A DNA stretch of 64,000 bases from Actinomycetales bacterium (GTDB taxonomy: Bacteria; Actinomycetota; Actinomycetes; Actinomycetales; Actinomycetaceae): NCBI GenBank assembly GCA_017882885.1, contig JADGOQ010000019.1, positions 1 to 64,000 on the forward strand, given 5' to 3'. Of this stretch, positions 12,161 to 19,164 are shown piece after piece (the first letter of the stretch is position 1; the number at the start of each line of letters is the position of its first letter). Position numbers and translations under genes: made by a program. The notes under the pieces were generated by a model. The model searched no databases, had not been told where the DNA came from, and saw nothing but the letters and a program-made list of their open reading frames with translations.

Positions 12161-12979
12161 ATGACGACCTTCGGATTCATCGGTGCGGGCAACATGGCGG
12201 GCGCGATCGTGCGGGGGGCCGTGCGGGCGGGCACGGACCCGATGAACCTGGCGGTCACGGACGCCAACCCGGCCGCCGGCGCGGCCCTCGCGGGCGAGCT
12301 CGGGGTGCGCGCGGTGGCGTCCAACCAGGACATCGTGGAGACGTGCGACTACGTGGTCCTCGCGGTGAAACCCCAGGTCCTCAGCGCCGTGGCGGCGGAG
12401 ATCCGCGAACCGCTGGCGGAGTGTCGCCCGGTGGTGGTCTCCATCGCCGCCGGCCAGACGTTGCACAAGTTGGCGGGCCTGCTCCCGCCCGGGCTCGCGA
12501 TCGTGCGGGTGATGCCGAACGTGAACGCGATGATCGGCGAGGGAATGGCCGCGGTGTGTGGGAACGCCCACGCCACCCCCGAGCAGGTGGGGGCGGTGAT
12601 CGAGCTGTTCGCCGCCGTCGGGCAGGCGATCGAGCTCCCGGAGAAGGACTTCCCCGCCTTCACCGCTGTCGCCGCCTCCGGTCCGGCCTTCGTCTTCACG
12701 TTCATCGACGCCCTCGCGCGTGCGGCATTGAAGAGCGGCGTCCCAAAGCCCCTCGCGGTCCGGATCGCGGCCCAGACGGTGCTCGGCTCGGCGAAACTCG
12801 TGCTAGAGCGCGCCGCCGACGGCGCCACCCCGGCCGACCTCGCCGACATGGTGAGCTCGCCCGGTGGCACCACCATTGCGGGCCTCATTGCTGCCGAGGA
12901 GGCCGGCTTCTCGCCCGCGGTGGTCCGCGCCGTCGACGCGACCATTGCCCGTGACCGCGAACTGGGCGCGCTGGCGTAG
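12161..12979 (+). CDS. proC: Pyrroline-5-carboxylate reductase
   Basis: Last step of proline synthesis: reduces pyrroline-5-carboxylate with NAD(P)H. The 272 residues begin MTTFGFIGAGNMAGAIVRG, with the Rossmann GxGxMA motif at once, then AVKPQVL near 65, VRVMPNVNAMIGEGMAAV near 112 and the C-terminal dimer domain signature SGPAFVFTFIDALARAALKSG near 170 ending in TVLGSAKLV and SPGGTTIAGL. Full length for the family. An ATG eight bases upstream is closed by TGA after two codons, supporting the chosen start. Confidence 0.96.
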   Translation: MTTFGFIGAGNMAGAIVRGAVRAGTDPMNLAVTDANPAAGAALAGELGVRAVASNQDIVETCDYVVLAVKPQVLSAVAAEIREPLAECRPVVVSIAAGQTLHKLAGLLPPGLAIVRVMPNVNAMIGEGMAAVCGNAHATPEQVGAVIELFAAVGQAIELPEKDFPAFTAVAASGPAFVFTFIDALARAALKSGVPKPLAVRIAAQTVLGSAKLVLERAADGATPADLADMVSSPGGTTIAGLIAAEEAGFSPAVVRAVDATIARDRELGALA

Positions 12980-12991
12980 AATTCGACCGAT

Positions 12992-13011
12992 CCCCCGCGC
13001 CCGCATGCGGG
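12992..13011 (+). terminator. Hairpin between proC and the F420-0 importer operon
   Basis: CCCCGC pairs with GCGGGG across an 8-nt loop, 12 bp after the proC stop. No T-run follows. It may end proC transcription or be part of the leader of the next operon; nothing else is visible in this 98-bp gap. Confidence 0.3.
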
Positions 13012-13077
13012 GAGCCTGGACCGGTGCCTTGGTTCATGATCGACGCCTCCCTCCCTCCCGCCCACCCGGAGTCACCG

Positions 13078-14100
13078 ATGAACCGCACCCTCACGCCCCT
13101 TGCCGCGAGCGCCCTCGTCCTCACCCTCGCGGCCTGCGGCGCCACCGCACGGACACCGGCGACGTCGGCCCCCGCGACGTCCGCGATGTCCGCCACCACC
13201 ACGACCGACCTGACCGCCCTGACCTCCTGCGGCGTCACGGCGGAATTCCCGGTTCCCGCCGGCGCGGTGGTGACGATCAAGTCGTCCGCCACCGAGGCGG
13301 TGGTGGCGCTCGGGGCCGCGGACCGCCTGGTGGGCGTTGCGGCCCTCGACGGACCGCTGCCCGAGCACGTCACGGGAGTGGACGACGCCGTCTGGGACGT
13401 GGAGCTCCCCGTGATCTCGGAGAAGGTGCCCTCGTTCGAGGCCGTGGCCGAACTGGGCCCCGAGGCGATCCTCGCGGGGTGGGAGTCCAACCTCTCCGCC
13501 GACGGCGCGGGCAGCAGGGAGACCTGGGAGTCCATCGGGGTCGCCACGTGGGTCTCGCCCTCGGCGTGCCGGGACCCCCACCTCCAACCGGAAATCCTCA
13601 CCTTCGACGACGTGTTCGACGAGATCACCACCCTGGGCCTGGTCCTCGGCCGCGAGGACGCCGCCGCGACCCTCGTCGCGGCGCAGCGGGACGCGCTCAC
13701 GGACCTCGCCGCGGCGCGGGACGGTCGGACGGTGCGGGCCCTGTGGTACTCCTCCGGCTCGGACACCCCCTTCGTGGGGGCGGGCATCGGCGCCCCGCAG
13801 CTCATCATGCAGACCGCGGGACTGGAGAACATCGCCGCCGACGTCCGGGACACCTGGGTCTCGATGTCCTGGGAGGAGGTGGCCCAGCGCGACCCCGAGG
13901 TGATCGTGCTCGTGGACTCCGTCTGGAACACCGCCGCGCACAAGCGCGAGGTGCTCGCCGCCAACCCGGTGACCGCGGCGATGGACGCCGTGGTCGCCGG
14001 ACGGTACCTCGTCGTGCCCTTCCCCGCCTCGGAGTCGGGCGTTCGCACGGTGGACGCGGCGCTCTCACTGCACGAGCAGTTGGCGGCGGTGGCACCCTGA
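13078..14100 (+). CDS. Putative F420-0 ABC transporter, substrate-binding lipoprotein
   Basis: A 340-residue extracytoplasmic binding protein of the iron-siderophore/B12 type (helical-backbone fold). The ATG start at 13078 gives a lipoprotein signal with lipobox LAAC near residues 17-20, then a Thr/Ala-rich linker. The mature part shows the family landmarks TEAVVALGAADRLVGVA and ELGPEAILAGWES. Taken alone it could bind a siderophore or a corrinoid. The actinobacterial cassette of binding protein, permease and ATPase next to cofE, however, is the arrangement for which import of coenzyme F420-0 has been proposed (TIGR03868, TIGR03869 and TIGR03873). The ligand has not been shown; the call rests on context. 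Confidence 0.72.
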   Translation: MNRTLTPLAASALVLTLAACGATARTPATSAPATSAMSATTTTDLTALTSCGVTAEFPVPAGAVVTIKSSATEAVVALGAADRLVGVAALDGPLPEHVTGVDDAVWDVELPVISEKVPSFEAVAELGPEAILAGWESNLSADGAGSRETWESIGVATWVSPSACRDPHLQPEILTFDDVFDEITTLGLVLGREDAAATLVAAQRDALTDLAAARDGRTVRALWYSSGSDTPFVGAGIGAPQLIMQTAGLENIAADVRDTWVSMSWEEVAQRDPEVIVLVDSVWNTAAHKREVLAANPVTAAMDAVVAGRYLVVPFPASESGVRTVDAALSLHEQLAAVAP

Positions 14101-15092
14101 GGGGTTCGCGGCTGGCGCTCCCCGCCCTCGGGGTCGCCCTCGTCCTCCTCGCCCTGTGGGCCGTGACGGTGGGCCACGCCGCCGTTGGCATGGGCGACGT
14201 CGTCGCCTCGGCGTGGTCCCACCTGTCCGGCCGGGGCGCCTCACTGTCCGCCGTCGACGAGGCGATCGTGTGGCAGGGCCGGGCGCCACGAGTGGTCACC
14301 GCCGTCGGCGTGGGGGCCGGTCTCGCCGTCGCGGGCGTGGTCATGCAGGCGCTCACCCACAACCCGCTCGCGGACCCGTACCTGCTGGGCGTCTCCTCCG
14401 GCGCCTCCGTCGGCGCCGTGGGCGCCCTGGTCCTGGGGGTCACGGCGCTGTGGGTCCTGCCGGCGGCCGCGTTCGGCGGCGCGCTGGCGGCGCTCGCGAC
14501 CACGATGGCGATTTCGGGCCGGGGCGCCTCCCCGGTCCGCATCATCCTCTCGGGCGTGGCCGTGGGGTACCTCGCCTCGGCGCTGGTCTCGCTGCTCGTG
14601 TTCTCCTCCACCCGGGGGGACGCATACCGCGAGATCCTCTCGTGGCTGCTCGGTTCACTGGGGTCGTCCCGCTGGTGGGAGGCCGGCGTCGCGACCGGGG
14701 CGGCGGCGCTGGCGGCCATCGTCGTCGCCACCCGGGCACGCACCCTCGACGCGCTCCTGCTGGGCGACGACGCCGCCGTCTCGCTCGGCGTCGACGTGCG
14801 GCGGGAACGGCCTTGGCTCATGGTCCTCGTGGCTGTCCTCACCGGCGCCCTGGTCTCGGTGTCGGGGGCGATCGGCTTCGTGGGGCTGGTGGTCCCGCAC
14901 ATGGCGCGCCTCGTGGCGGGCCAGCGCCACCGGTTGCTGCTGCCGACGGCGGCCCTCGGCGGGGCATTCTTCCTGCTGCTCGCGGACACCGCCGCCCGCA
15001 CCGTTTTCGAGCCGGTGGAGGTGCCCGTGGGCATCGTCACCGCGCTCGTCGGCGGGCCGGCCTTCGCCGTGCTGCTGCGGAGGTCCAGGTGA
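14097..15092 (+). CDS. Putative F420-0 ABC transporter, permease (FecCD family), likely CTG start
   Basis: Membrane channel subunit of the importer, about 331 residues with eight to ten hydrophobic helices. Family motifs are present: VTAVGVGAGLAVAGVVMQ, then THNPLADPYLLGVSSGAS near 100, and GAIGFVGLVVPHMARL near 260, which contacts the ATPase. No ATG, GTG or TTG lies in frame between the far-upstream antisense-like region and TM1. The CTG at 14097 overlaps the preceding TGA as CTGA and yields a family-length protein beginning LRGSRLALPALG; the next GTG (14161) would cut off TM1. The 3' end overlaps the ATPase gene (GTGA). Confidence 0.75.
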   Translation: MRGSRLALPALGVALVLLALWAVTVGHAAVGMGDVVASAWSHLSGRGASLSAVDEAIVWQGRAPRVVTAVGVGAGLAVAGVVMQALTHNPLADPYLLGVSSGASVGAVGALVLGVTALWVLPAAAFGGALAALATTMAISGRGASPVRIILSGVAVGYLASALVSLLVFSSTRGDAYREILSWLLGSLGSSRWWEAGVATGAAALAAIVVATRARTLDALLLGDDAAVSLGVDVRRERPWLMVLVAVLTGALVSVSGAIGFVGLVVPHMARLVAGQRHRLLLPTAALGGAFFLLLADTAARTVFEPVEVPVGIVTALVGGPAFAVLLRRSR

Positions 15093-15841
15093 GCGCGCTC
15101 GCGGTGCGGGACCTCACGGTCACCCTGGGGGGATCACGGATCCTGCACGGCATCACGGCCAGGTTCCCGGCCGGCGAGTTCAGCGCGGTGGTCGGCCCCA
15201 ACGGTTCGGGCAAGTCCACGCTGCTGCGCACGCTCGTCGGGATCCACCGGCCGTCGTCGGGCTCCGTGGACCTCGAGGGCGACGGCGCCCCCCGGCCCGT
15301 GCACGCACTGCCCGGCCGGGAGCGCGCCCTCCTCATCGCCCTCGTGGAGCAGGACGGCCCCGTGCCGGCGGGCCTGACCGTGCGCGACGTGGTCGCGCTC
15401 GGCCGGCTGCCGCACCGGCGCTGGTTCGACGACGTCGATCTGGCGCCGTTCCTGGAGCGGGGCGGCGTGGCGGCGCTGGCGGACCGCCGGTTCGAGACCC
15501 TCTCCGGCGGCGAGCGCCAGCGGGTGCACATGGCGCGCGCCCTCGCACAGGAGCCCACGTGGCTGGTCCTTGACGAGCCGACCAATCATCTCGACCTCGC
15601 GGCGCAACGCGATGTCCTTCGACTGGCGCGCGAACTCGCGGAAGGGGGAATCGCCGTGGTCGCGGCGCTGCACGACCTCAACCACGCGCTCGAGTATGCG
15701 GACTCGGTGCTCGTGCTGCGGTCCGGGGGCGTGCACGTGCACGGCGTGCCCGGCGACGTGCTGCGGCCGGACCTCGTGCGCGACGTGTGGCACGCCGAGG
15801 TCGAGTCCGTGACCACCACCCGCGGACGGCGCCTGCTGTAG
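15089..15841 (+). CDS. Putative F420-0 ABC transporter, ATP-binding subunit
   Basis: Powers the importer. 250 residues with Walker [12 protein letters not shown] near 34-44, Q-loop region LIALVEQDGPVPAGLTV near 87, signature LSGGERQRVHMARAL near 138-152, Walker B WLVLDEPTNHLD near 158-169 and switch His in AALHDLNHALEYAD near 193. The GTG start overlaps the permease stop by four bases. The pattern is that of the FepC/BtuD group. The gene is convergent with cofE, 13 bp away, and it is the last gene of the three-gene operon. Confidence 0.88.
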   Translation: MSALAVRDLTVTLGGSRILHGITARFPAGEFSAVVGPNGSGKSTLLRTLVGIHRPSSGSVDLEGDGAPRPVHALPGRERALLIALVEQDGPVPAGLTVRDVVALGRLPHRRWFDDVDLAPFLERGGVAALADRRFETLSGGERQRVHMARALAQEPTWLVLDEPTNHLDLAAQRDVLRLARELAEGGIAVVAALHDLNHALEYADSVLVLRSGGVHVHGVPGDVLRPDLVRDVWHAEVESVTTTRGRRLL

Positions 15842-15854
15842 GAGCCCTGCCTGA

Positions 15855-16592
15855 TCAGTCCGCGCCGTGCCGGAACAGGTCCTCCTCCGGCGTCCGGATG
15901 AGGGAACGGGCGCCGGGGCCGTCGTCGTCCGTGACGAGGCGCGCCACCCCGCGCACCACCGCCACCGGAAGCCCCGCGGCCTTGCCCTTCACGAGTTCCG
16001 CGGCGGCGGCGACCTCGTCCGCGGCCGCCATCACGGTGGCGGTGAGCGGGCGGCCGTAGCCGTCGACGCCGCCGCGCAGGTCCTCCAGCACGAGGACGCC
16101 CGCCGCGCCGATGGCGATGTCGGCGACGCCGCGGCGCCACGGCCGGCCCGACGTGTCAGTGACGAGCACGCCCGGATTGACACCGAAGCGCGCGTGGAGG
16201 CCGCGGCGGATGCGGCGGGCGGAGGCGTCCGGGTCCTCCGGGAGCAGGAGCACGGTGCCGGGCGGGGTGTTGGACGCGTCCACGCCGGCGGCCGCCATCA
16301 CCAACCCGAGCGGGTTCTCCACGATGCGCAGCACGGTGCCGTCCGCCCGCTCACGGCGCGCCACCTCTCGCACGGTCTGGGACGTGATCGCGTCCTCCCG
16401 GTCGCGGGCCGCGACCATGCGACCCTCCGCCTTGGACACGATCTTCGAGGAGATGACGACGACGTCGCCCGCGGCCAGACCCGTCGTCCCGTCCGGCCAC
16501 ACGAGGGCGGCCAGGGCGGGGGTGATCAGGGCGGCGACGTCGTCGCCCTTCGTGAGGACGGGGATGCCGCCGGGCGCCTGGACGAGCAGCAC
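15855..16592 (-). CDS. cofE: Coenzyme F420-0:L-glutamate ligase
   Basis: Adds glutamate residues to F420-0 with GTP, giving retained polyglutamyl F420. The 245 residues match the CofE domain: [17 protein letters not shown] near 42-58, [17 protein letters not shown] near 145-161 and [27 protein letters not shown] (split: [13 protein letters not shown] near 190-202). There is no fused FMN/nitroreductase domain of the mycobacterial FbiB kind. The GTG start abuts the TAG of the LLM oxidoreductase gene with no gap, so both share a transcript. It sits tail-to-tail with the importer genes, which supports a salvage role. Confidence 0.9.
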   Translation of the reverse strand: MLLVQAPGGIPVLTKGDDVAALITPALAALVWPDGTTGLAAGDVVVISSKIVSKAEGRMVAARDREDAITSQTVREVARRERADGTVLRIVENPLGLVMAAAGVDASNTPPGTVLLLPEDPDASARRIRRGLHARFGVNPGVLVTDTSGRPWRRGVADIAIGAAGVLVLEDLRGGVDGYGRPLTATVMAAADEVAAAAELVKGKAAGLPVAVVRGVARLVTDDDGPGARSLIRTPEEDLFRHGAD

Positions 16593-17585
16593 CTACGCCA
16601 CCAGTTTCGGCAGGACCTCGCGGCCGAAGACCTCGATCCACTCGCGCTGGTTGCGCCCCACGTTGTGGAGGTAGATGGCGTCGAAGCCGAGGTCCGCGTA
16701 CTTCTGGAGGGCGGCGCGGTGGACGTCCGGGTCCGCCGAGATGACGAGCCGGCCCTCGAAGTCCTCGGGGCGCACCAGCCGCGCCATCTGGGCGAGCTCG
16801 AAGGGCGAGCGGATGTCGGCCTTGGGGAACTTCATGCCGCCGTTCGGCCACTGGTCCAGCGCGTTGGCGAGCGCTTCGGAGTCCGTTGGCGCCCAGGAAA
16901 GGTGCACCTGGAGGAGGCGCGGCATGGTGGACGGGTCCTTCCCGGCTTCCCGGGCGCCGGCGTCGAACCGCGCGAAGAGGCCGTCGATCTTCTCGAGCGG
17001 GGCGCCGACCGTGATGAGGCCGTCCGCGTGGACCCCGGCGCGGCGCGCGGTGACCGGGCCGCCCGTGGCGACGTAGATCGGGGGCGGGGTGGCGGGCATG
17101 GTCCACAGCCGGGTGGACTCCAGCTTGTAGTACGACCCGATGTGCTTCACATCCTTGCCCGCGAGCGAGCCGGTGAACAGCTTGGTGATGATCTCGATGG
17201 CCTCGAACATCCGGTTGATGCGTTCGGGGGCCTCCGGCCAGTACTGGCCCACGATGTGCTCGTTGAGGGCCTCCCCCGACCCGATTCCGAGCCAGTGCCT
17301 GCCCGGGAACATGGCCTCAAGGGTGGCGGAAGCCTGGGCCACCATCGCCGGGTGCCAACGGAAGGTGGGAGCCGTGACCCCGGGGCCGAGGTCCCCTCGT
17401 GTGGCCATCCCGAGGGCGGAGAGCACGTTCCACACGAACGAACTCTGGCCCTGCGCCGGCACCCACGGCTGGAAGTGGTCCGCGGCCATCACGCCGCTGA
17501 AGCCGTTGGCCTCCGCGAACGCGGCGTACTCGAGGATCTCGGTGGGATGGAACTGCTCCAGGGCGGCCGCGTATCCGATGCGCAT
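16593..17585 (-). CDS. F420-dependent LLM-class oxidoreductase, glucose-6-phosphate dehydrogenase (Fgd)-like family
   Basis: A 330-residue TIM-barrel, luciferase-like oxidoreductase. Fgd-type landmarks are clear: ADHFQPWVPAQGQ near 38, a non-prolyl-cis-type stretch PTFRWHPAMVAQASATLE near 76, LGIGSGEALNEHIVGQYWPE near 102 and the phosphate-binding IYVATGGPVTARRAG near 170. The exact hydride donor (glucose-6-phosphate or another) cannot be fixed. The ATG at 17585 (MRIGYAAALEQ) is preferred over the one at 17603 because GGGGAG lies nine bases upstream of it. It is followed at once by cofE, so coenzyme maturation and use are in one operon. Confidence 0.85.
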   Translation of the reverse strand: MRIGYAAALEQFHPTEILEYAAFAEANGFSGVMAADHFQPWVPAQGQSSFVWNVLSALGMATRGDLGPGVTAPTFRWHPAMVAQASATLEAMFPGRHWLGIGSGEALNEHIVGQYWPEAPERINRMFEAIEIITKLFTGSLAGKDVKHIGSYYKLESTRLWTMPATPPPIYVATGGPVTARRAGVHADGLITVGAPLEKIDGLFARFDAGAREAGKDPSTMPRLLQVHLSWAPTDSEALANALDQWPNGGMKFPKADIRSPFELAQMARLVRPEDFEGRLVISADPDVHRAALQKYADLGFDAIYLHNVGRNQREWIEVFGREVLPKLVA

Positions 17586-17621
17586 TGGCCCATTCTCCCC
17601 CATCCGGGGCCCATCTCACGA

Positions 17622-17745
17622 TCGAGGGGGAGGGTTGGCGCAGAAACCACCTTGCGCGCCGCGCGGCCTCGACTCCAACCCTCCCCCTCAGCGCGGCCCC
17701 TCCCGGCCACCACCCGCACCCCCAGCGCGAACCCTCCCCCTCAGC
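17622..17745. repeat. Copy A of a ~124-bp intergenic repeat
   Basis: Begins TCGAGGGGGAGGGTT, holds the complementary arm CCAACCCTCCCCCTC about 45 bp further on (an inverted repeat around a GC-rich core with CGCGCGGCCTCG), and ends with a third AACCCTCCCCCTC. Copy B at 18971-19095 has the same order and most of the same bases, in the same orientation. The two copies bracket the AbiEi-like gene. Nothing else is visible in the 244-bp gap 17586-17829. Confidence 0.85.
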
Positions 17746-17829
17746 ATCCACAGCGAGCCTGGCGGGCGTCGATCCACAGCCGCGGGTTCGCGGCAAGCCC
17801 CTCACGGCAGGAACTTGGTTCCATCAGGC

Positions 17830-18903
17830 ATGGACATGCTTCAGGAAGCGCGCGATCGACTCCTTCTCACACGGGACATCGGCCATTGCGCCGTACGTGC
17901 GCTCGCGGCTGCGGAGGGCCTCGAGCGAATCGGCAGGGGCTCGTACCTGAAGCCCGATCCCGCGTGGGAAGCCTGGCAACGCGCTCGGATCATCCATCTC
18001 GCACGAATGGTCGTCGCCATCGAGAAGCGACCGGATGCCGTCGCCTGCCTGACATCCGCCGCGGTGCTCTGGGACCTGCCGGTTTGGCAGAATCCGGCAA
18101 CCGTCGAGATCTGGGCGGGCAGGAATGGGTGGCGGCGTGCGGTGGACCTGCCCGCCTCGGGCAACCAGGCGGAGAAGGAGAAACTCCGCCGGTACTCCTA
18201 CACGCTTGGAGAGACTGACCGGGCGACCGTGAAAGGGATCCCCACCCTCACACTCGAGCGAACCGCGCTGGATGTCGCGCTGCGCTGGCATCCCCGGGAT
18301 GCCCTCGTGACGGTTGACGGCATCTTCCGCCGCATCGTGGCACCGGATCGACGGGAGCCCGAGGGCGTCAACGCGCGCACCGACGTCCTTCGGGCCGAGC
18401 TCCTCGACCGCCTGGCGCAACTGGGTCACCAACGAGGAGTGGTCCGGGCACGCGCGATCCTGACCTACGCGACGCCGTGGAGCGAGTCGCCCGGGGAGAG
18501 TGTCGTGCGATGGGCCGCCTTGGCTCTCGGGCTGCCGGAACCAACCTGCCAGTGGCCCTTCGCCCGCTCCGACGGCCGCTACTTCTATCTCGACCTCTTC
18601 TGGGAGTCCGTCAAGGCTTGCATCGAGTTCGACGGGATGGTCAAGTACCGCGGAGAACACCCGGTCAACGTCATCGTGGCGGAGAAGAAGCGCGATGACG
18701 AGATCCGACGCTCGGGGATCGACGTCATCCATCTCGACACCAAGACCGCCAACAACCTTCCCACCCTCGTGGGGGTGCTGCACAAAGAAATCCCGCCGGA
18801 GTTGTGGAGAGGTGCGCATCCCCGGCGGGGTCTCTGGACGGGTGATCTCGCCGCCTGGAGGATGAGGGCGGACACCGGACAACCAGCCCGGCGGACCGCG
18901 TGA
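17830..18903 (+). CDS. AbiEi-like antitoxin/regulator with C-terminal Vsr/DUF559-like nuclease fold
   Basis: A 357-residue protein of a type widespread in actinobacteria. The N-terminal part (residues 8-50) looks like the winged-helix AbiEi antitoxin domain: a helix pair then RALAAAEGLERIGRGSYL. The middle has LTSAAVLWDLPVW and TLTLERTALDVAL, as in AbiEi C-terminal domains. The last third resembles a PD-(D/E)XK/DUF559 fold: YLDLFWES, then IEFDGMVKYRG with E-x-D and Lys, then EKKRDDEIRRSGIDVIHLD. The ATG at 17830 is chosen; a second ATG two codons on is possible. No AbiEii toxin adjoins. GC and codon bias look lower than the neighbours. Function not known; the domain calls are by pattern. Confidence 0.72.
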   Translation: MDMLQEARDRLLLTRDIGHCAVRALAAAEGLERIGRGSYLKPDPAWEAWQRARIIHLARMVVAIEKRPDAVACLTSAAVLWDLPVWQNPATVEIWAGRNGWRRAVDLPASGNQAEKEKLRRYSYTLGETDRATVKGIPTLTLERTALDVALRWHPRDALVTVDGIFRRIVAPDRREPEGVNARTDVLRAELLDRLAQLGHQRGVVRARAILTYATPWSESPGESVVRWAALALGLPEPTCQWPFARSDGRYFYLDLFWESVKACIEFDGMVKYRGEHPVNVIVAEKKRDDEIRRSGIDVIHLDTKTANNLPTLVGVLHKEIPPELWRGAHPRRGLWTGDLAAWRMRADTGQPARRTA

Positions 18904-18970
18904 GCCGCCCTCGCCCCCGGAACCCGCCGCCACGGGCGACCGAGCTCGGCACCCCCCGGTAGCCCAAATG

Positions 18971-19095
18971 TCGAGGGGGAGGGTTCGAGCCGAGGCCGCT
19001 TGGCGCGCCACGCGGCCTCGGCTCCAACCCTCCCCCTCAGCGCAGCACCTCCCCGCCACTACACGCACCCCCAGCGGCAACCCTCCCCCTCGGCG
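18971..19095. repeat. Copy B of the ~124-bp intergenic repeat
   Basis: Begins TCGAGGGGGAGGGTT, has the opposite arm CCAACCCTCCCCCTC at about 19024-19040 and ends AACCCTCCCCCTC, as in copy A at 17622-17745. The core between the arms (GCCGAGGCCG ... CGGCCTCGGC) is itself a strong inverted repeat here. It occupies most of the 261-bp gap between the AbiEi-like gene and valS; the last ~70 bp of the gap would hold the valS promoter. Confidence 0.85.
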
Positions 19096-19164
19096 CACAA
19101 CCGCCCCCGGAGCACCGCGAACCCGCGCCCACGGACATTCACGTGCCCATGGAACAATGGACCC

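Noticed and set aside
12980-13077. Possible cobalamin or other riboswitch before the ABC importer
   Set aside because: Only a short GC hairpin is visible; none of the conserved B12-element blocks could be recognised.
13078-15841. Reading the ABC importer as a plain siderophore or vitamin B12 system
   Set aside because: The fold family is the same, but no siderophore or corrinoid genes adjoin, whereas cofE and an F420 enzyme do; kept only as an alternative.
17586-19164. CRISPR array
   Set aside because: Only two long repeat copies 1.35 kb apart with a gene between; no regular short repeats and spacers anywhere in the window.
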